A stretch of DNA of 60,326 nucleotides, taken from positions 1 through 60,326 of the forward strand of contig CAYLYQ010000007.1 in assembly GCA_964388105.1 (NCBI GenBank), written 5' to 3'. The stretch's first letter is position 1. Each line of letters begins with the position of its first letter. The translations under genes were made by a program, and so were the position numbers. Positions 8,432-19,432 of the stretch are shown here, piece after piece. Below the pieces are notes generated by a model. That model made no database searches. It saw only the letters and a program-made list of their open reading frames with translations, and was not told the DNA's origin. This stretch comes from ZC4RG35 sp964388105. Lineage in GTDB: Bacteria > Actinomycetota > Acidimicrobiia > Spongiisociales > ZC4RG35.

Positions 8432-10318
8432 ATGCATCCCGAGGACATCAGCAAGCTCGCCATCCCCTCCGACCCCCGGCTGACCCCCGACGGGGAGCGG
8501 GTGTTCTTCGTCGTCTCCCGCGCCGACATCGAGAAGGACCGGTACGAGCGCGCCATCTGGGTACACGACGGTGCCGGGGCGCGGCCGTTCTCCGCAGGAC
8601 CATCCGACTCGCTGCCGAGAGTCTCGCCCGATGGCTCGAAACTGGCGTTTCTGCGTGTTGCGGAAGAGAAGAAGGTGGCACAGGTGGCGGTCATGCCCAT
8701 CGCCGGCGGCGAGGCGAAGACCATCACCGACTTCGAGTACGGGGTCGAGGCAATCGAGTGGGCACCAGACGGGTCGACACTGGCCGTGGTGGCCGTCACC
8801 CCCACCGAGGAATGGGAAGGACTCGACGAGGACGAGAAGGGTCGCCGCCCGCGCCGCATCACACGGTTTCCGTTCCGGTTCGACAACCGCGGCTGGACGC
8901 ACGACCGCAGACGGCACATCTGGCTGGTGGACCCCGACGGCACCGACGACCCTCATTGCCTCACCGAAGGCGACTTCAACGACGAGAACCCCGCTTGGTC
9001 CCCCGACGGAGAGCGCATCGCGTTCCTCTCCGACCGGGACCCCAGACGCGGCCTCGAGCCCGGTACCGACGCGTGGGAAGTGGAGGTCGCCTCCGGGCAG
9101 ATCACCAGGGCCCTCGACCGCGGCCAATGGGCATTCCTCTCCTACCGCCCGGATGGGACGCTGCATGCCTTGGGCAGTCCCGGCCCGGAGGCGCCATCGG
9201 TGCTCGCCCTCCATCGTCGCGAGGAAGACGGTTCGACCGCCGGTGTCACCGCCGTTCTCGACCGCAGCTCGGTGTCACTGGCCGGAGGCCCGCCGCTGGT
9301 GCGATGGGACGGCGACAGCGCGGTGGTCGTCCTCGAGTCGGAAGGAGCGGTTCGCCTGGTCCGAGCCTCTTCGGACGGGTCGATCGAGACACTGGTCGAC
9401 GGGCCGGTGGTGGTCTCCGGCGCCGACACGGCGTCGGGCCGGACAGTGGCCACCGTCGTCACCGCCGCCAACCCGGGGGAGCTCTACGCGATCGAGAAGG
9501 GCGAGCTCGTCGCTCTGACCGACCTCAACGGCGCCGATCTGGGAGTCGTCGAACCGGAGCATTTCACCATCGGGGACGGGCCGGACGCGATCGACGTGTG
9601 GGTGATCCTCCCGGAGGGGACCGAACGCGTGCCGCTGCTCCTCAACATCCACGGAGGGCCGGCATCGCAGTACACCCACGCGTTCTTCGACGAGTTCCAG
9701 GTGTACGTCTCGGCCGGTTACGGCGTGGTGTACTCCAATCCGCGGGGCTCATCGGGCCGCGGCTACGACTTCGTGCGCTCCGTGACCGGTGAGGGCTGGG
9801 GGGCCGTCGACCTCGAGGACATCCGCCGGGTGGTCGACGCCGCCCAGGAGCGGCACCCGCGTCTCGACCCCGACCGCATGGGGATCATGGGCGGATCTTA
9901 TGGAGGCTTCCTCACCGCGTGGGTTATCGGGCAGGAGGATCGATGGAAGTCCGCCGTCGTGGAACGAGCGCTCATCTCCTGGAACTCGTTCGCGGGCACC
10001 TCAGACATCGGCGGTACCTTCCCGAAGCACTATTCGCTCGTGGACTACCCGGAGGCCTGGGACACGTGGTGGCGTTACAGCCCTCTCTCCCTGGCCCAGA
10101 ACGTGACCACACCGACGTTGGTGCTCCACTCCGAGAACGACTTCCGGTGCCCGATCGAGCAGGCCGAGCAGTACTTCATGGCGTTGTTGCGCAACGGCAC
10201 GACGACCGAATTCCTGCGCTTCCCCGGCGAGGGCCACGAGATGAGCCGGGGCGGCAAGCCCAAGCACCGGATGGAGCGATTCGAGGCCATCCTCGACTGG
10301 CATTCGCGCCACCTCTGA
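8432..10318 (+). CDS. S9 family peptidase (prolyl oligopeptidase/acylaminoacyl peptidase type)
   Basis: 628 residues, with AAGGAG just upstream of ATG 8432. The N-terminal two thirds contain WD40/TolB-like propeller repeats (for example NPAWSPDGERIAFLSDRD). The C-terminal alpha/beta-hydrolase domain has the nucleophile motif GIMGGSYGGFLTAW, the acid in LHSENDFRCP and the His in GEGHEMSRGG, so the Ser-Asp-His triad is complete. No signal peptide is visible, so it is probably cytoplasmic and trims short peptides or N-acylated peptides. It lies 16 nt after the nucleoside hydrolase gene and may be read from the same transcript. Confidence 0.9.
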   Translation: MHPEDISKLAIPSDPRLTPDGERVFFVVSRADIEKDRYERAIWVHDGAGARPFSAGPSDSLPRVSPDGSKLAFLRVAEEKKVAQVAVMPIAGGEAKTITDFEYGVEAIEWAPDGSTLAVVAVTPTEEWEGLDEDEKGRRPRRITRFPFRFDNRGWTHDRRRHIWLVDPDGTDDPHCLTEGDFNDENPAWSPDGERIAFLSDRDPRRGLEPGTDAWEVEVASGQITRALDRGQWAFLSYRPDGTLHALGSPGPEAPSVLALHRREEDGSTAGVTAVLDRSSVSLAGGPPLVRWDGDSAVVVLESEGAVRLVRASSDGSIETLVDGPVVVSGADTASGRTVATVVTAANPGELYAIEKGELVALTDLNGADLGVVEPEHFTIGDGPDAIDVWVILPEGTERVPLLLNIHGGPASQYTHAFFDEFQVYVSAGYGVVYSNPRGSSGRGYDFVRSVTGEGWGAVDLEDIRRVVDAAQERHPRLDPDRMGIMGGSYGGFLTAWVIGQEDRWKSAVVERALISWNSFAGTSDIGGTFPKHYSLVDYPEAWDTWWRYSPLSLAQNVTTPTLVLHSENDFRCPIEQAEQYFMALLRNGTTTEFLRFPGEGHEMSRGGKPKHRMERFEAILDWHSRHL

Positions 10319-10325
10319 TAGCAAA

Positions 10326-10346
10326 TCTGAGTCGATTACGCTCAGG
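10326..10346. promoter_or_regulatory. HAIR-like operator (HspR site) upstream of lon
   Basis: CTGAGT-CGATTAC-GCTCAG at 10327-10345 is an inverted repeat with a 7-bp spacer, the geometry of the HspR-associated inverted repeat (CTTGAGT-N7-ACTCAAG). The left arm keeps TGAGT and the right arm keeps CTCA and the last G. It lies 41 bp before the lon start. In Streptomyces and other actinobacteria HspR controls lon and chaperone genes through such sites; binding here is inferred. Confidence 0.6.
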
Positions 10347-10386
10347 GTCGGAATACCCCCACCCCAGCCGAGGTTTGTACTGACCC

Positions 10387-12678
<2,292 letters not shown>

Positions 12679-12679
12679 T

Positions 12680-13339
12680 CTAGGGGGCGAGGGACAGCTC
12701 GACCACGACCATGGCGTGGTCGGAGCCTCGGACGCGAACGACCCGGTTCTCGGTGGCCACCAAGCCCGATCCGAGGACGTGGTCGATCCGGAGCATCCGC
12801 AGACCCCTGGGGATCCCCCACGTCCGCAGGGGACGGGTGCCCGGTGCGCCGGAGGCCACGAGGTCGTCCCAGCGCCCGGCCAGCCTCCGGTAGACGCTCC
12901 ACAGCGGAGTGGCGTTCAGGTCCCCCGCCACGAGTTGAGGCTCGCCGGCAGGCAGTCCCGCACCCCATTCGAGGAGGGCATCGACCTGCCGCTCACGGGT
13001 GGCCGTGGTCTGCTTGAGGGGCCGGTGCATCGGATCGAGGATGTGAACCGCTGCCAGGTGCAGCGTCGTGTCCCCGAGGGCGACGTGGGCGGCGCCGCCC
13101 CTTCCCCACCCCGGGGCTTCGGGCTCGACCCGGAAAGGGTGCTTGCTCGCCAGTCCCCAGCCCGAGTATCCCCTCTCGGGAGCGAGATGGTGATGGGGAT
13201 AGCGCGACTCGATCACGTCGGCAGCATCGGGCGACAATTCGACCGCCACCAGCAAGTCGGGTGTGACCTCGTCGAGGACCGAGGCGAAATGGTCGACGTC
13301 GACGAAACGGGTGAAGAGGTTGACTGTGGCGAAGCGGAC
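12680..13339 (-). CDS. endonuclease/exonuclease/phosphatase (EEP) family protein, start uncertain
   Basis: The C-terminal motifs LVAGDLNATP, RIDHVLGSG and GSDHAMVVVEL are those of the EEP (DNase I-like) fold, with the Asp/Asn and Asp/His metal and catalytic pairs present. The nearest canonical start is TTG at 13253-13255 (191 aa). In-frame codons upstream, however, encode a proper first EEP strand (VRFATVNLF) and a PDLLVAVELSPD segment. That extension runs to a TAG at 13343-13345 with no ATG, GTG or TTG in it. An AGGGGG element precedes GTC at 13337-13339, so either a GTC start or a base error is implied. The longer extent (219 aa) is listed. The nucleic-acid or phospho-ester substrate is unknown. 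Confidence 0.75.
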   Translation of the reverse strand, partial: VRFATVNLFTRFVDVDHFASVLDEVTPDLLVAVELSPDAADVIESRYPHHHLAPERGYSGWGLASKHPFRVEPEAPGWGRGGAAHVALGDTTLHLAAVHILDPMHRPLKQTTATRERQVDALLEWGAGLPAGEPQLVAGDLNATPLWSVYRRLAGRWDDLVASGAPGTRPLRTWGIPRGLRMLRIDHVLGSGLVATENRVVRVRGSDHAMVVVELSLAP

Positions 13340-13455
13340 GGACTACCCCCTGGACAGGCGGCAGGTTAGGAGCATCTACCTACTTCCCAGATGGCCGCTC
13401 CGGGATAGCCTGAGCTGGGGCGCAGGGAGACAGCAGGGAGAAACGGAGACTCGAC

Positions 13456-13782
13456 ATGTCGAAACGTCAGGTCGGGCTGGTGGTCGGCAAGGACTTCCGG
13501 CCCCCCAACGGAGCCAATCCCCTCGACTGGTGTTTCCTCACGATCGATGCCGACGACGAGCGTTTCGACGTTCGCGTCACTCACGAGCAGGCCGATCGCA
13601 CCGACGTCGGGGATGTGGTCCGGTTCAAGCGTCCGAAGGGCCCCAATCACCACGTCGGACGGCTCACCCGCCTCTACAGCGCGCCGGCGCAAGTCCCTCC
13701 TCCCGTGTGGAACGATCCCGGTTCAGTAACCGGACGCCACGCGGCGAAGCAGCCGGCCACGGAACAGAACGGCGACGAGTAG
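13456..13782 (+). CDS. small conserved-looking protein of unknown function
   Basis: 108 residues from ATG 13456 preceded by a GGAG element. The central part is strand-rich and basic (DDERFDVRVTHEQADRTDVGDVVRFKRPKG), which is compatible with a small beta-barrel, but no family is recognised. Its 3' end overlaps the end of the convergent rhomboid gene by 60 nt (13723-13782). The last 20 or so residues are Gln/Thr/Pro-rich and may be unstructured. It is divergent from the EEP gene. Confidence 0.5.
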   Translation: MSKRQVGLVVGKDFRPPNGANPLDWCFLTIDADDERFDVRVTHEQADRTDVGDVVRFKRPKGPNHHVGRLTRLYSAPAQVPPPVWNDPGSVTGRHAAKQPATEQNGDE

Positions 13783-14436
13783 TCCGAAGAGGAAACCGCC
13801 CACGTGTGCCTCCCAGGCCACGTTGGTGCCGCCCAGACCGAACTGGCCCACGAACCAAACGGCCAGGAAGATGAACGCGGGCACAGGCAGGAGGAACCAT
13901 CCGACCAGTCCCAAGACCCGGTGGGTGGGGAAGAGCACGGCGTAGGCCCCGAGGACGGCGGCGATGGCGCCCGAGGCCCCGACCAGCGGGACGGTCGACT
14001 CGGGATTGACGAAGACGAAAGCCATGGTCGCCACCACACCACCCAGCAGATAGAGGACGAGGTAGCCGATCGCCCCGAACGCCTCCTCGACGTTGTTCCC
14101 GAAGATCCACAGAGACCACATGTTGAACAGCAGGTGACCCAGGCTCCCGTGGAGGAACATCGACACCAGGACCGAAACCCACGGGTTCTTGTCCGGGAAC
14201 GCCGGTTGACCCTGCGGGTCTGCGGAGCAGAACTGCTGGTTGATCTCGTCGACGGTCAGCGGATTGCCGGTGGTGATCTCACAACCGATGGCGGCCTGGC
14301 GAAACAGGAACTCGATTTCCTCCTCCTGGGACTCGTGGCCCTGGAAGAAGAACCAGACGAAGACGCACGCGCCGATGAGAAGGAGCGTGAACACCGGTGT
14401 GATGCGAGTGGGGTTGACGTCTCGGATCGGAAGCAC
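13723..14436 (-). CDS. rhomboid family intramembrane serine protease
   Basis: 237 residues with about seven hydrophobic segments. The nucleophile motif is VGASGAIAAVLGAY and the catalytic His is in WEAHVGGFLFG. The loop 1 region contains WVSVLVSMFLHGSLGHLLFNMWSLWIFG, matching the rhomboid H(G)xxHLxxN pattern; here both His residues and the Asn are present. Rhomboids cut transmembrane proteins inside the membrane. An unusually long, Cys-containing loop (about residues 40-80) lies between TM1 and the core. The 3' end overlaps the small gene on the other strand. Confidence 0.93.
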   Translation of the reverse strand: MLPIRDVNPTRITPVFTLLLIGACVFVWFFFQGHESQEEEIEFLFRQAAIGCEITTGNPLTVDEINQQFCSADPQGQPAFPDKNPWVSVLVSMFLHGSLGHLLFNMWSLWIFGNNVEEAFGAIGYLVLYLLGGVVATMAFVFVNPESTVPLVGASGAIAAVLGAYAVLFPTHRVLGLVGWFLLPVPAFIFLAVWFVGQFGLGGTNVAWEAHVGGFLFGLLVAVLFRGRLLRRVASGY

Positions 14437-14456
14437 GACTCGATGCTAAGGGTTGG

Positions 14457-15359
14457 TCAACTCCGGAATCGGTCGAATGGCGCCAGTTCGAGGCCGGCAT
14501 CCTCGAGCGTTGCGGCGACTTTCTTGATGGCCGCGCCCGCGCTCACTGCCTTCAGGCCCCGCCATGGGTCCGAGTCGAGACGGGCTATCGCTCCCATCAG
14601 GTCGATGGAGGCGGGTGCGACCTCGTCGACCTCGGACCATTCGAGCGGTACCGCCACCGGTGCATTGGGGCGAGCGCGGAGCGACCACGGTGCCACTGCC
14701 GTGGAGAACGGCGCGTTTCGCAGCCAATCGACGAAGACCCGGTCCCCCCGGTTCTTCTTCATGAACTCCACCGTGAACAGGTCGGGGTGCGCCTCGGCGG
14801 CGAGCACGGCGGCACCGCGGGCCATGGAGGCCACCGCTTCGGAGTCGTGTCTCCTCACCAGCTTGGCCCGCAGGTGATAGCCACGGGAACCGGACGTCAT
14901 CACCACCACGGGAAGATCGAGCGACTCGAGGATCCCGCGCAGGACGTGGGCCGCCTTCCGCACCTTGTCCACGTCGCTGTCAGAGGGGTCCAGGTCCCAG
15001 ATGACCCAATCGGGCCGGTCGATGTCATCGACCCGAACCGGCGGCGCGTGGAAAGTGATCACTCCCTGGTTGCCCAGGTAGACGAGGGCGTCCGTGTTGT
15101 GGATAACGGGGTACACCGTCACCCCGCCGCCTTCCTTCGGTGTGGTGAAGCGCTCGATGTAGTCCGGATAGTGGTCGGGGGCGTTCTTCTGCATGAACCC
15201 CTTTTTGGTGATCCCTTTCGGGTAGCGCTCGACCGTGAGGGCCCGGCCCTCGACGTAAGGCAGAAGCGCCCGTCCCACGGCTTCGTAGTAGGCGACGACC
15301 TCGCCCTTGGTGAAGCCGGCCTCGGGAAAGACCACGCGGTCCGCATTGCTGACCTTCAT
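14457..15359 (-). CDS. LigD-type DNA repair polymerase/primase domain protein
   Basis: 300 residues from ATG 15359, which follows the TGA of the upstream gene by 1 nt; a TTG at 15386 would overlap that gene and adds no family sequence. The fold is the archaeo-eukaryotic primase-type LigD polymerase domain. Visible are KKGFMQKNAPDHYP near residue 65, the metal-binding VIWDLDPSD, the nucleotide-binding TSGSRGYHLRAK and VFVDWLRN. These enzymes fill gaps with ribo- or deoxynucleotides during non-homologous end joining. No ligase or nuclease domain is attached and no ku gene is in the window, so partners must lie elsewhere. Confidence 0.92.
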   Translation of the reverse strand: MKVSNADRVVFPEAGFTKGEVVAYYEAVGRALLPYVEGRALTVERYPKGITKKGFMQKNAPDHYPDYIERFTTPKEGGGVTVYPVIHNTDALVYLGNQGVITFHAPPVRVDDIDRPDWVIWDLDPSDSDVDKVRKAAHVLRGILESLDLPVVVMTSGSRGYHLRAKLVRRHDSEAVASMARGAAVLAAEAHPDLFTVEFMKKNRGDRVFVDWLRNAPFSTAVAPWSLRARPNAPVAVPLEWSEVDEVAPASIDLMGAIARLDSDPWRGLKAVSAGAAIKKVAATLEDAGLELAPFDRFRS

Positions 15360-15360
15360 C

Positions 15361-15588
15361 TCACCGGCCACGGAAGATCGCTCCAATGACCCGGACGGCC
15401 ACGCTCAAGAGGATGCTGACGAGGATCATCGAGGTCAGCGGGATGAACACCTTGGTGTTCTCCCCCTCGATGCGGATGTCCCCCGGGAGGTTGCCGAACC
15501 AGGAGAAAGCACCGGGGAAGAATCGGACGAGAGCGCCGGCGACCAGGAGCAGGGCTCCGAGCGCCATGAGGAGGTTTCCGGCGCGCAT
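15361..15588 (-). CDS. DUF2905 family small membrane protein
   Basis: 75 residues with two hydrophobic segments (about 7-27 and 50-70) around a short hydrophilic loop. FGNLPGDIRIEGEN followed by KVFIPLTSMILVSILLS matches the DUF2905 pattern LPGDIRIE...FPLxTSIxxSxxLS. The function of the family is unknown. The stop codon is 1 nt from the LigD-polymerase start, so the two are surely co-transcribed. Confidence 0.85.
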   Translation of the reverse strand: MRAGNLLMALGALLLVAGALVRFFPGAFSWFGNLPGDIRIEGENTKVFIPLTSMILVSILLSVAVRVIGAIFRGR

Positions 15589-15637
15589 CCCCCCAGGTTA
15601 CGGGCGAGCCCGCCCAAGACGTCCCTAACCTCCGGCC

Positions 15638-17116
15638 ATGTCCACCGCCGCAATCCAGGCCGCTCGCAGCCACGTCGCCGAGAACGGATGGCTGATCATC
15701 GCCGACTTCGTCGACCTCCTCAGGCTCCCGAACGTGACCCGGCACGACGAAGACCTGCGTGCCAACGCCGCGGAGCTCGTCCGCCGCTTCGAGGGGCGCG
15801 GCGCCAGAATGGAAGTGGTCGAAGCCCCCGGCGCCAGCCCGGCGATCATCGGAGAGCTGCGCAGCCCGGGAGCCACGGCAACCATCGGTGTCTACGTCCA
15901 CTACGACGGCCAGCCGGTCGATGCGGCGTCATGGACGACTGCTCCTTTCGCCGCAGCATTGTCGACCGCCCCATGGCACCAGGGGGGAGAAGAGATCGCT
16001 CTCCCGGAGCCAGGACAGGCCATCGATCCGGAGTGGCGGATCTACGCACGAGGCGCATCCGACGACAAGACGCCGTTCGCGGCCCTCAGCGCCGCCGTTG
16101 ACGCGTTGAGCGCAGCGGGGATCGATCGAACCGTCGACCTGGTCTTCCTCTTCGAAGGGGAGGAGGAGTCCGGCAGCCCCAACCTCGCCCGCTACATGGA
16201 GGAGTACGGGTCGCGGCTCCAAGCCGACGCGTGGCTCCTCTGCGACGGGCCGGTCCACCAGACGCGCAAGCCTCAGGTGGTCTTCGGAGTACGGGGCTAT
16301 ACCGGGTTCGAACTGACCGTTTACGGTCCGGAGCGAGAGCTCCACTCCGGCCATTACGGAAACTGGGTCCCCAACCCGGCCATGGACCTGGCCCGCCTGC
16401 TTGCGACCTGCAAGGACGAGAACGGGATGGTCACCGTGCCGGGGTTCTACGACGACACGGCGCCCATCACCGATGCCGAACGAGCGGCCATCGCCGCCCT
16501 GCCGACCGTCGATGACCGGCTCCCCGAAGAGCTGGGGTTCGGCTCAGCCGAGGTGCAGGACGCCCTGTACCCGGAGCGGTTGATGATCCCCAGCTTCAAC
16601 ATCCGGGGATTGCGATCGGCGTCGGTGGGCGACGACGCCCGCAACGTGATCCCGACCGAGGCCACCGCCTCCATCGACATTCGCCTGGCTTCCGGCGACG
16701 ACCCGGTGGGCATCCTCGACCGGGTCGAGGCGCACATTCGCGACCAGGGTTACATCGTCATCGATCACGACCCCACTCCCGAAGAGCGCCGTTTCCATCG
16801 CCACCTCGCCAAGATGGAGAAGATGCCCGGATACCGGGCCGTGAGGGTGCCGATGGACTCCGCTCTGGCCTCCACACTCATGGCGGCGTGCGAAGCTGCC
16901 GGAGGCGAGGCGGTCGCCCTCCCCACCCTGGGTGGATCGGTCCCGCTCTATCTCTTCGAGGAGCTGCTCGCCGCCCCGGTCGTCGTGCTGCCGATCGCCA
17001 ACCACGACAACAACCAGCACGGCGCCGACGAGAACATCAGGATCGCCAACCTCTGGTACGGGATCGACCTCTGGGCGACCCTGTTGACGTCCGACTTCTC
17101 CGAGCTCAGGTATTGA
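15638..17116 (+). CDS. M20 family metallopeptidase (dipeptidase-like)
   Basis: 492 residues. The zinc ligands and base are readable: HYDGQP (His, with Asp two residues on), GASDDK (bridging Asp), the FEGEEESGS pair of Glu (general base and ligand), CDGPVHQ (Asp) and NHDNNQHGADENIR (C-terminal His). The dimerisation domain sits between about 215 and 380. Members cleave dipeptides or N-acylated amino acids in the cytoplasm. No SD-like element is obvious before ATG 15638. Its 3' end overlaps the convergent antiporter gene by 11 nt. Confidence 0.92.
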   Translation: MSTAAIQAARSHVAENGWLIIADFVDLLRLPNVTRHDEDLRANAAELVRRFEGRGARMEVVEAPGASPAIIGELRSPGATATIGVYVHYDGQPVDAASWTTAPFAAALSTAPWHQGGEEIALPEPGQAIDPEWRIYARGASDDKTPFAALSAAVDALSAAGIDRTVDLVFLFEGEEESGSPNLARYMEEYGSRLQADAWLLCDGPVHQTRKPQVVFGVRGYTGFELTVYGPERELHSGHYGNWVPNPAMDLARLLATCKDENGMVTVPGFYDDTAPITDAERAAIAALPTVDDRLPEELGFGSAEVQDALYPERLMIPSFNIRGLRSASVGDDARNVIPTEATASIDIRLASGDDPVGILDRVEAHIRDQGYIVIDHDPTPEERRFHRHLAKMEKMPGYRAVRVPMDSALASTLMAACEAAGGEAVALPTLGGSVPLYLFEELLAAPVVVLPIANHDNNQHGADENIRIANLWYGIDLWATLLTSDFSELRY

Positions 17117-19214
17117 GGACGATCACGGAGCAAGGCGAATCGCGCAGGATCAACTCGACCTTCGGACCGAGAAAGAGGCGCTGAGTCCCTGAGCGCGCCC
17201 CGGTGCCGAGGATCACGAGGTCCACGCTCCGACTGGCGCGACTGATGATGGCGTCGACGGTCGACCGTCCCATCACCACCTCGGTCGCAACATTGACACC
17301 GCGTGCCCGTCCGACGGAGGCCAGCTCGTTGACCATGTCGTCGCCGATCTCCATCCTGACCGCGGGCGAACCGCCACGAGAGGTCGACATCTCCGTCGCC
17401 ACGTCCGGGTCGACCACATGGAGGAGGATCACGCTGGCCTCGTCCCCCGCCAGGGCGTAGGCGAGGTCAGCCGCTCGCGCCGCTGGCGGGGTCCCGTTGG
17501 TGGGGACCAGTATCCGCCGCGGTGGCCACACTCCGCTGCGGGCCGTGAACACGATGGACGGGCAAGGCGCCAGCCGGACGACTTCATCGACTACCGAACC
17601 GAACAGATGGGACCCGTCCTGCGGGTTTTCGGGTGCGCCCATGGCCAGGAGGTCATATCCCTTGTTGGCCTCCTCCAGGATCCGGCTCACCGGGTCGCCC
17701 TTTGCCACCTTGGTCGATACGTCGGTGTCGGACGGGAAGAGCTTGGCGATGCGATTCAGGTAGCGATCAGCGAACTTGCGTTCCTTCGGCTCGGCCACGG
17801 TGAGGAAGGTGATCGCCGGGAGCTCCGAAGCGAGACTCGTCAGGACCGACGCCTCGAGCGACTGGACACCAGACCCCTCGTCCTCGCGCGGCCGCACCGA
17901 GACCAGGACGCGTCGCACCCGGGACAGGACGGTCTCCTCCTCTCCGATGTCACCGATCGTCTCGGGCCGGAGCACCAGCTTGAGGCCGATGGGTGCCATC
18001 AGCGAGGTGAGCACCGACACCACCACCAGCATGGAGTACACGGGCCGGGACAGGACGCCGATGGACAGGCCGATGCTGGCGACGATGATGCCGAGGACAC
18101 CGCGGGCGTTCAGGGCAACCCCGAACGCAACCGCTTCGCGCGGACCGCTCCCGGCGAAGTATCGGGCACCCAGATAGGCGCCGATCAGCTTTCCCGCGAC
18201 GGCCACGAGAAGGAGGAGGCCGGTGAGCAGCAGCATCTCCGGCTCGAAGAGCTCCTCCATGCTGAGACGGAGCCCGGCCGTGGCCAGGAACACGGGAGCG
18301 AATACGCCATGGGTGACGCTCTCGAGGCTCCTGCTCACCTCGATCGGGAAGCGGCGCATCTGGCCGAAGATGATCCCGATTATGAAGGCTCCGAGAATCG
18401 GTTCCAGGTGGAGCGCCTGGGAGAAGGCCCCCCAGCCGAAAGCGAGCACCACCAGGAGCGTGAGGAGCATGTCACGGCCACCGAACCGCTCCTGGACGAA
18501 GCGGAGCCCCCAACGGGCCACGGGGCGGGCGATCAAGACGGTGCCTGCGAAGAAGAGGACGACAGACCCCAAGGTCAGCATCACGTTGCCCACGGCGAGA
18601 CCCTCCGCCGCGGCGAGGGAGGTGACGACTCCGAGAAGGGTCCACCCCAGGATGTCGTCGATCATGCCTGCGGCCAGGGCGGCCTGACCGAACCGGGACC
18701 TCATCAGCCCCATGTCCGAGAGGATCTTCGCCAGCACCGGGATCGCAGACAGGGCGAGGGCGACGGCGACGAACAGGGCAAAGATGTTCCGCTCGGCGGG
18801 GTCGGCCAGCAGCGAGTCAGGGAAGACGAATGCGAACGCCAGTCCCGCGGCGAAGGGAACGAGGAGACCGGCGAGGCCCACGCTGGCGGCAACCTTGAAC
18901 CGGGTCCGGATCAAGGCCAGGTCGGTCTCCAACCCCACGACCACCAGGAGGAACATGATGCCGATGAGGCCCACGGTCTCCAGCAGTTGACCCTGAAGAG
19001 CGGTCTGCGGAACGATCCATCTCCCGAACTCCGGGAAGATCCCGGACAAGAGGGAGGGGCCGAGGATCACCCCAGCCATGATCTCGCCCACGACCGCGGG
19101 CAGGCCCACTCGCCGGGCAATCTCGGCAAGCAGGCGGGCAGTGCCGAGGAGAGCGGCGACCGAGAAGACCAGCTTCAACAGGTCGGCGTGGGGAATCCCC
19201 GGTAACGGCTCCAT
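17106..19214 (-). CDS. CPA2-type cation:proton antiporter with two C-terminal UspA domains
   Basis: 702 residues. The N-terminal 420 or so form 12-13 membrane segments of the Na+(K+)/H+ exchanger family, including the ion-binding Asp pair in AAGMIDDILGWTL and the repeat GFxLNARGVLGIIVAS-like segment. About 435-560 and 565-702 are two universal-stress-protein domains. The second ends in GTGARSGTQRLFLGPKVE, close to the G-x2-G-x9-G-(S/T) ATP-binding motif. K+ or Na+ export balanced by proton entry is the likely role. A c-di-AMP riboswitch immediately upstream supports K+ or osmotic homeostasis. SD GGAAGGG precedes the ATG. Confidence 0.92.
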   Translation of the reverse strand: MEPLPGIPHADLLKLVFSVAALLGTARLLAEIARRVGLPAVVGEIMAGVILGPSLLSGIFPEFGRWIVPQTALQGQLLETVGLIGIMFLLVVVGLETDLALIRTRFKVAASVGLAGLLVPFAAGLAFAFVFPDSLLADPAERNIFALFVAVALALSAIPVLAKILSDMGLMRSRFGQAALAAGMIDDILGWTLLGVVTSLAAAEGLAVGNVMLTLGSVVLFFAGTVLIARPVARWGLRFVQERFGGRDMLLTLLVVLAFGWGAFSQALHLEPILGAFIIGIIFGQMRRFPIEVSRSLESVTHGVFAPVFLATAGLRLSMEELFEPEMLLLTGLLLLVAVAGKLIGAYLGARYFAGSGPREAVAFGVALNARGVLGIIVASIGLSIGVLSRPVYSMLVVVSVLTSLMAPIGLKLVLRPETIGDIGEEETVLSRVRRVLVSVRPREDEGSGVQSLEASVLTSLASELPAITFLTVAEPKERKFADRYLNRIAKLFPSDTDVSTKVAKGDPVSRILEEANKGYDLLAMGAPENPQDGSHLFGSVVDEVVRLAPCPSIVFTARSGVWPPRRILVPTNGTPPAARAADLAYALAGDEASVILLHVVDPDVATEMSTSRGGSPAVRMEIGDDMVNELASVGRARGVNVATEVVMGRSTVDAIISRASRSVDLVILGTGARSGTQRLFLGPKVELILRDSPCSVIVLNT

Positions 19215-19228
19215 ACGTCCCTTCCTCT

Positions 19229-19342
19229 GCGCCTGCGGGGTTAGCTGACGGGCTCGAGCTGGAAGGTGCTCTACCGGGCAAGCCCGGATGCGCCCCGATC
19301 AATGGGTCCCCCGCCCCGGGCGACGCGCCCGGGCTCGGCGTT
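19229..19342 (-). ncRNA. c-di-AMP riboswitch (ydaO/yuaA type) upstream of the antiporter
   Basis: Reading the minus strand, the hallmark blocks appear in order: GCCGAG at the 5' side, GGGGGACCCA, CGGGGCGCATCCGGG, a GGTAG element, and CGAGCCCGTCAGCTAACC followed by CCGCAGGCG. The 3' block GTCAGCTAACC is the best-known signature of the ydaO class, and the terminal GGC can pair with the 5' GCC to close P1. The aptamer ends 15 nt before the antiporter ATG. There is no terminator between them, so control is probably at ribosome access. ydaO elements often control potassium and osmolyte transport and cell-wall genes, normally switching them off with c-di-AMP. Confidence 0.85.
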
Positions 19343-19432
19343 GGAGTTGAAACTTAGTGCGGTCGGCTCGCCATCAACACTCGAGTTGAACCAGGTGGCC
19401 AATGCACCGACGCCAGCAAGGGGCGTAACGCG

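Noticed and set aside
17418..19205. A 595-codon open frame antisense to the antiporter
   Set aside because: Composition dominated by Glu, Gln, His, Gly and Asp, no motif, and it covers the well-supported antiporter gene.
19310..19333. Terminator hairpin CCCGGGC/GCCCGGG upstream of the antiporter
   Set aside because: It lies inside the c-di-AMP aptamer as one of its helices and is not an independent terminator.
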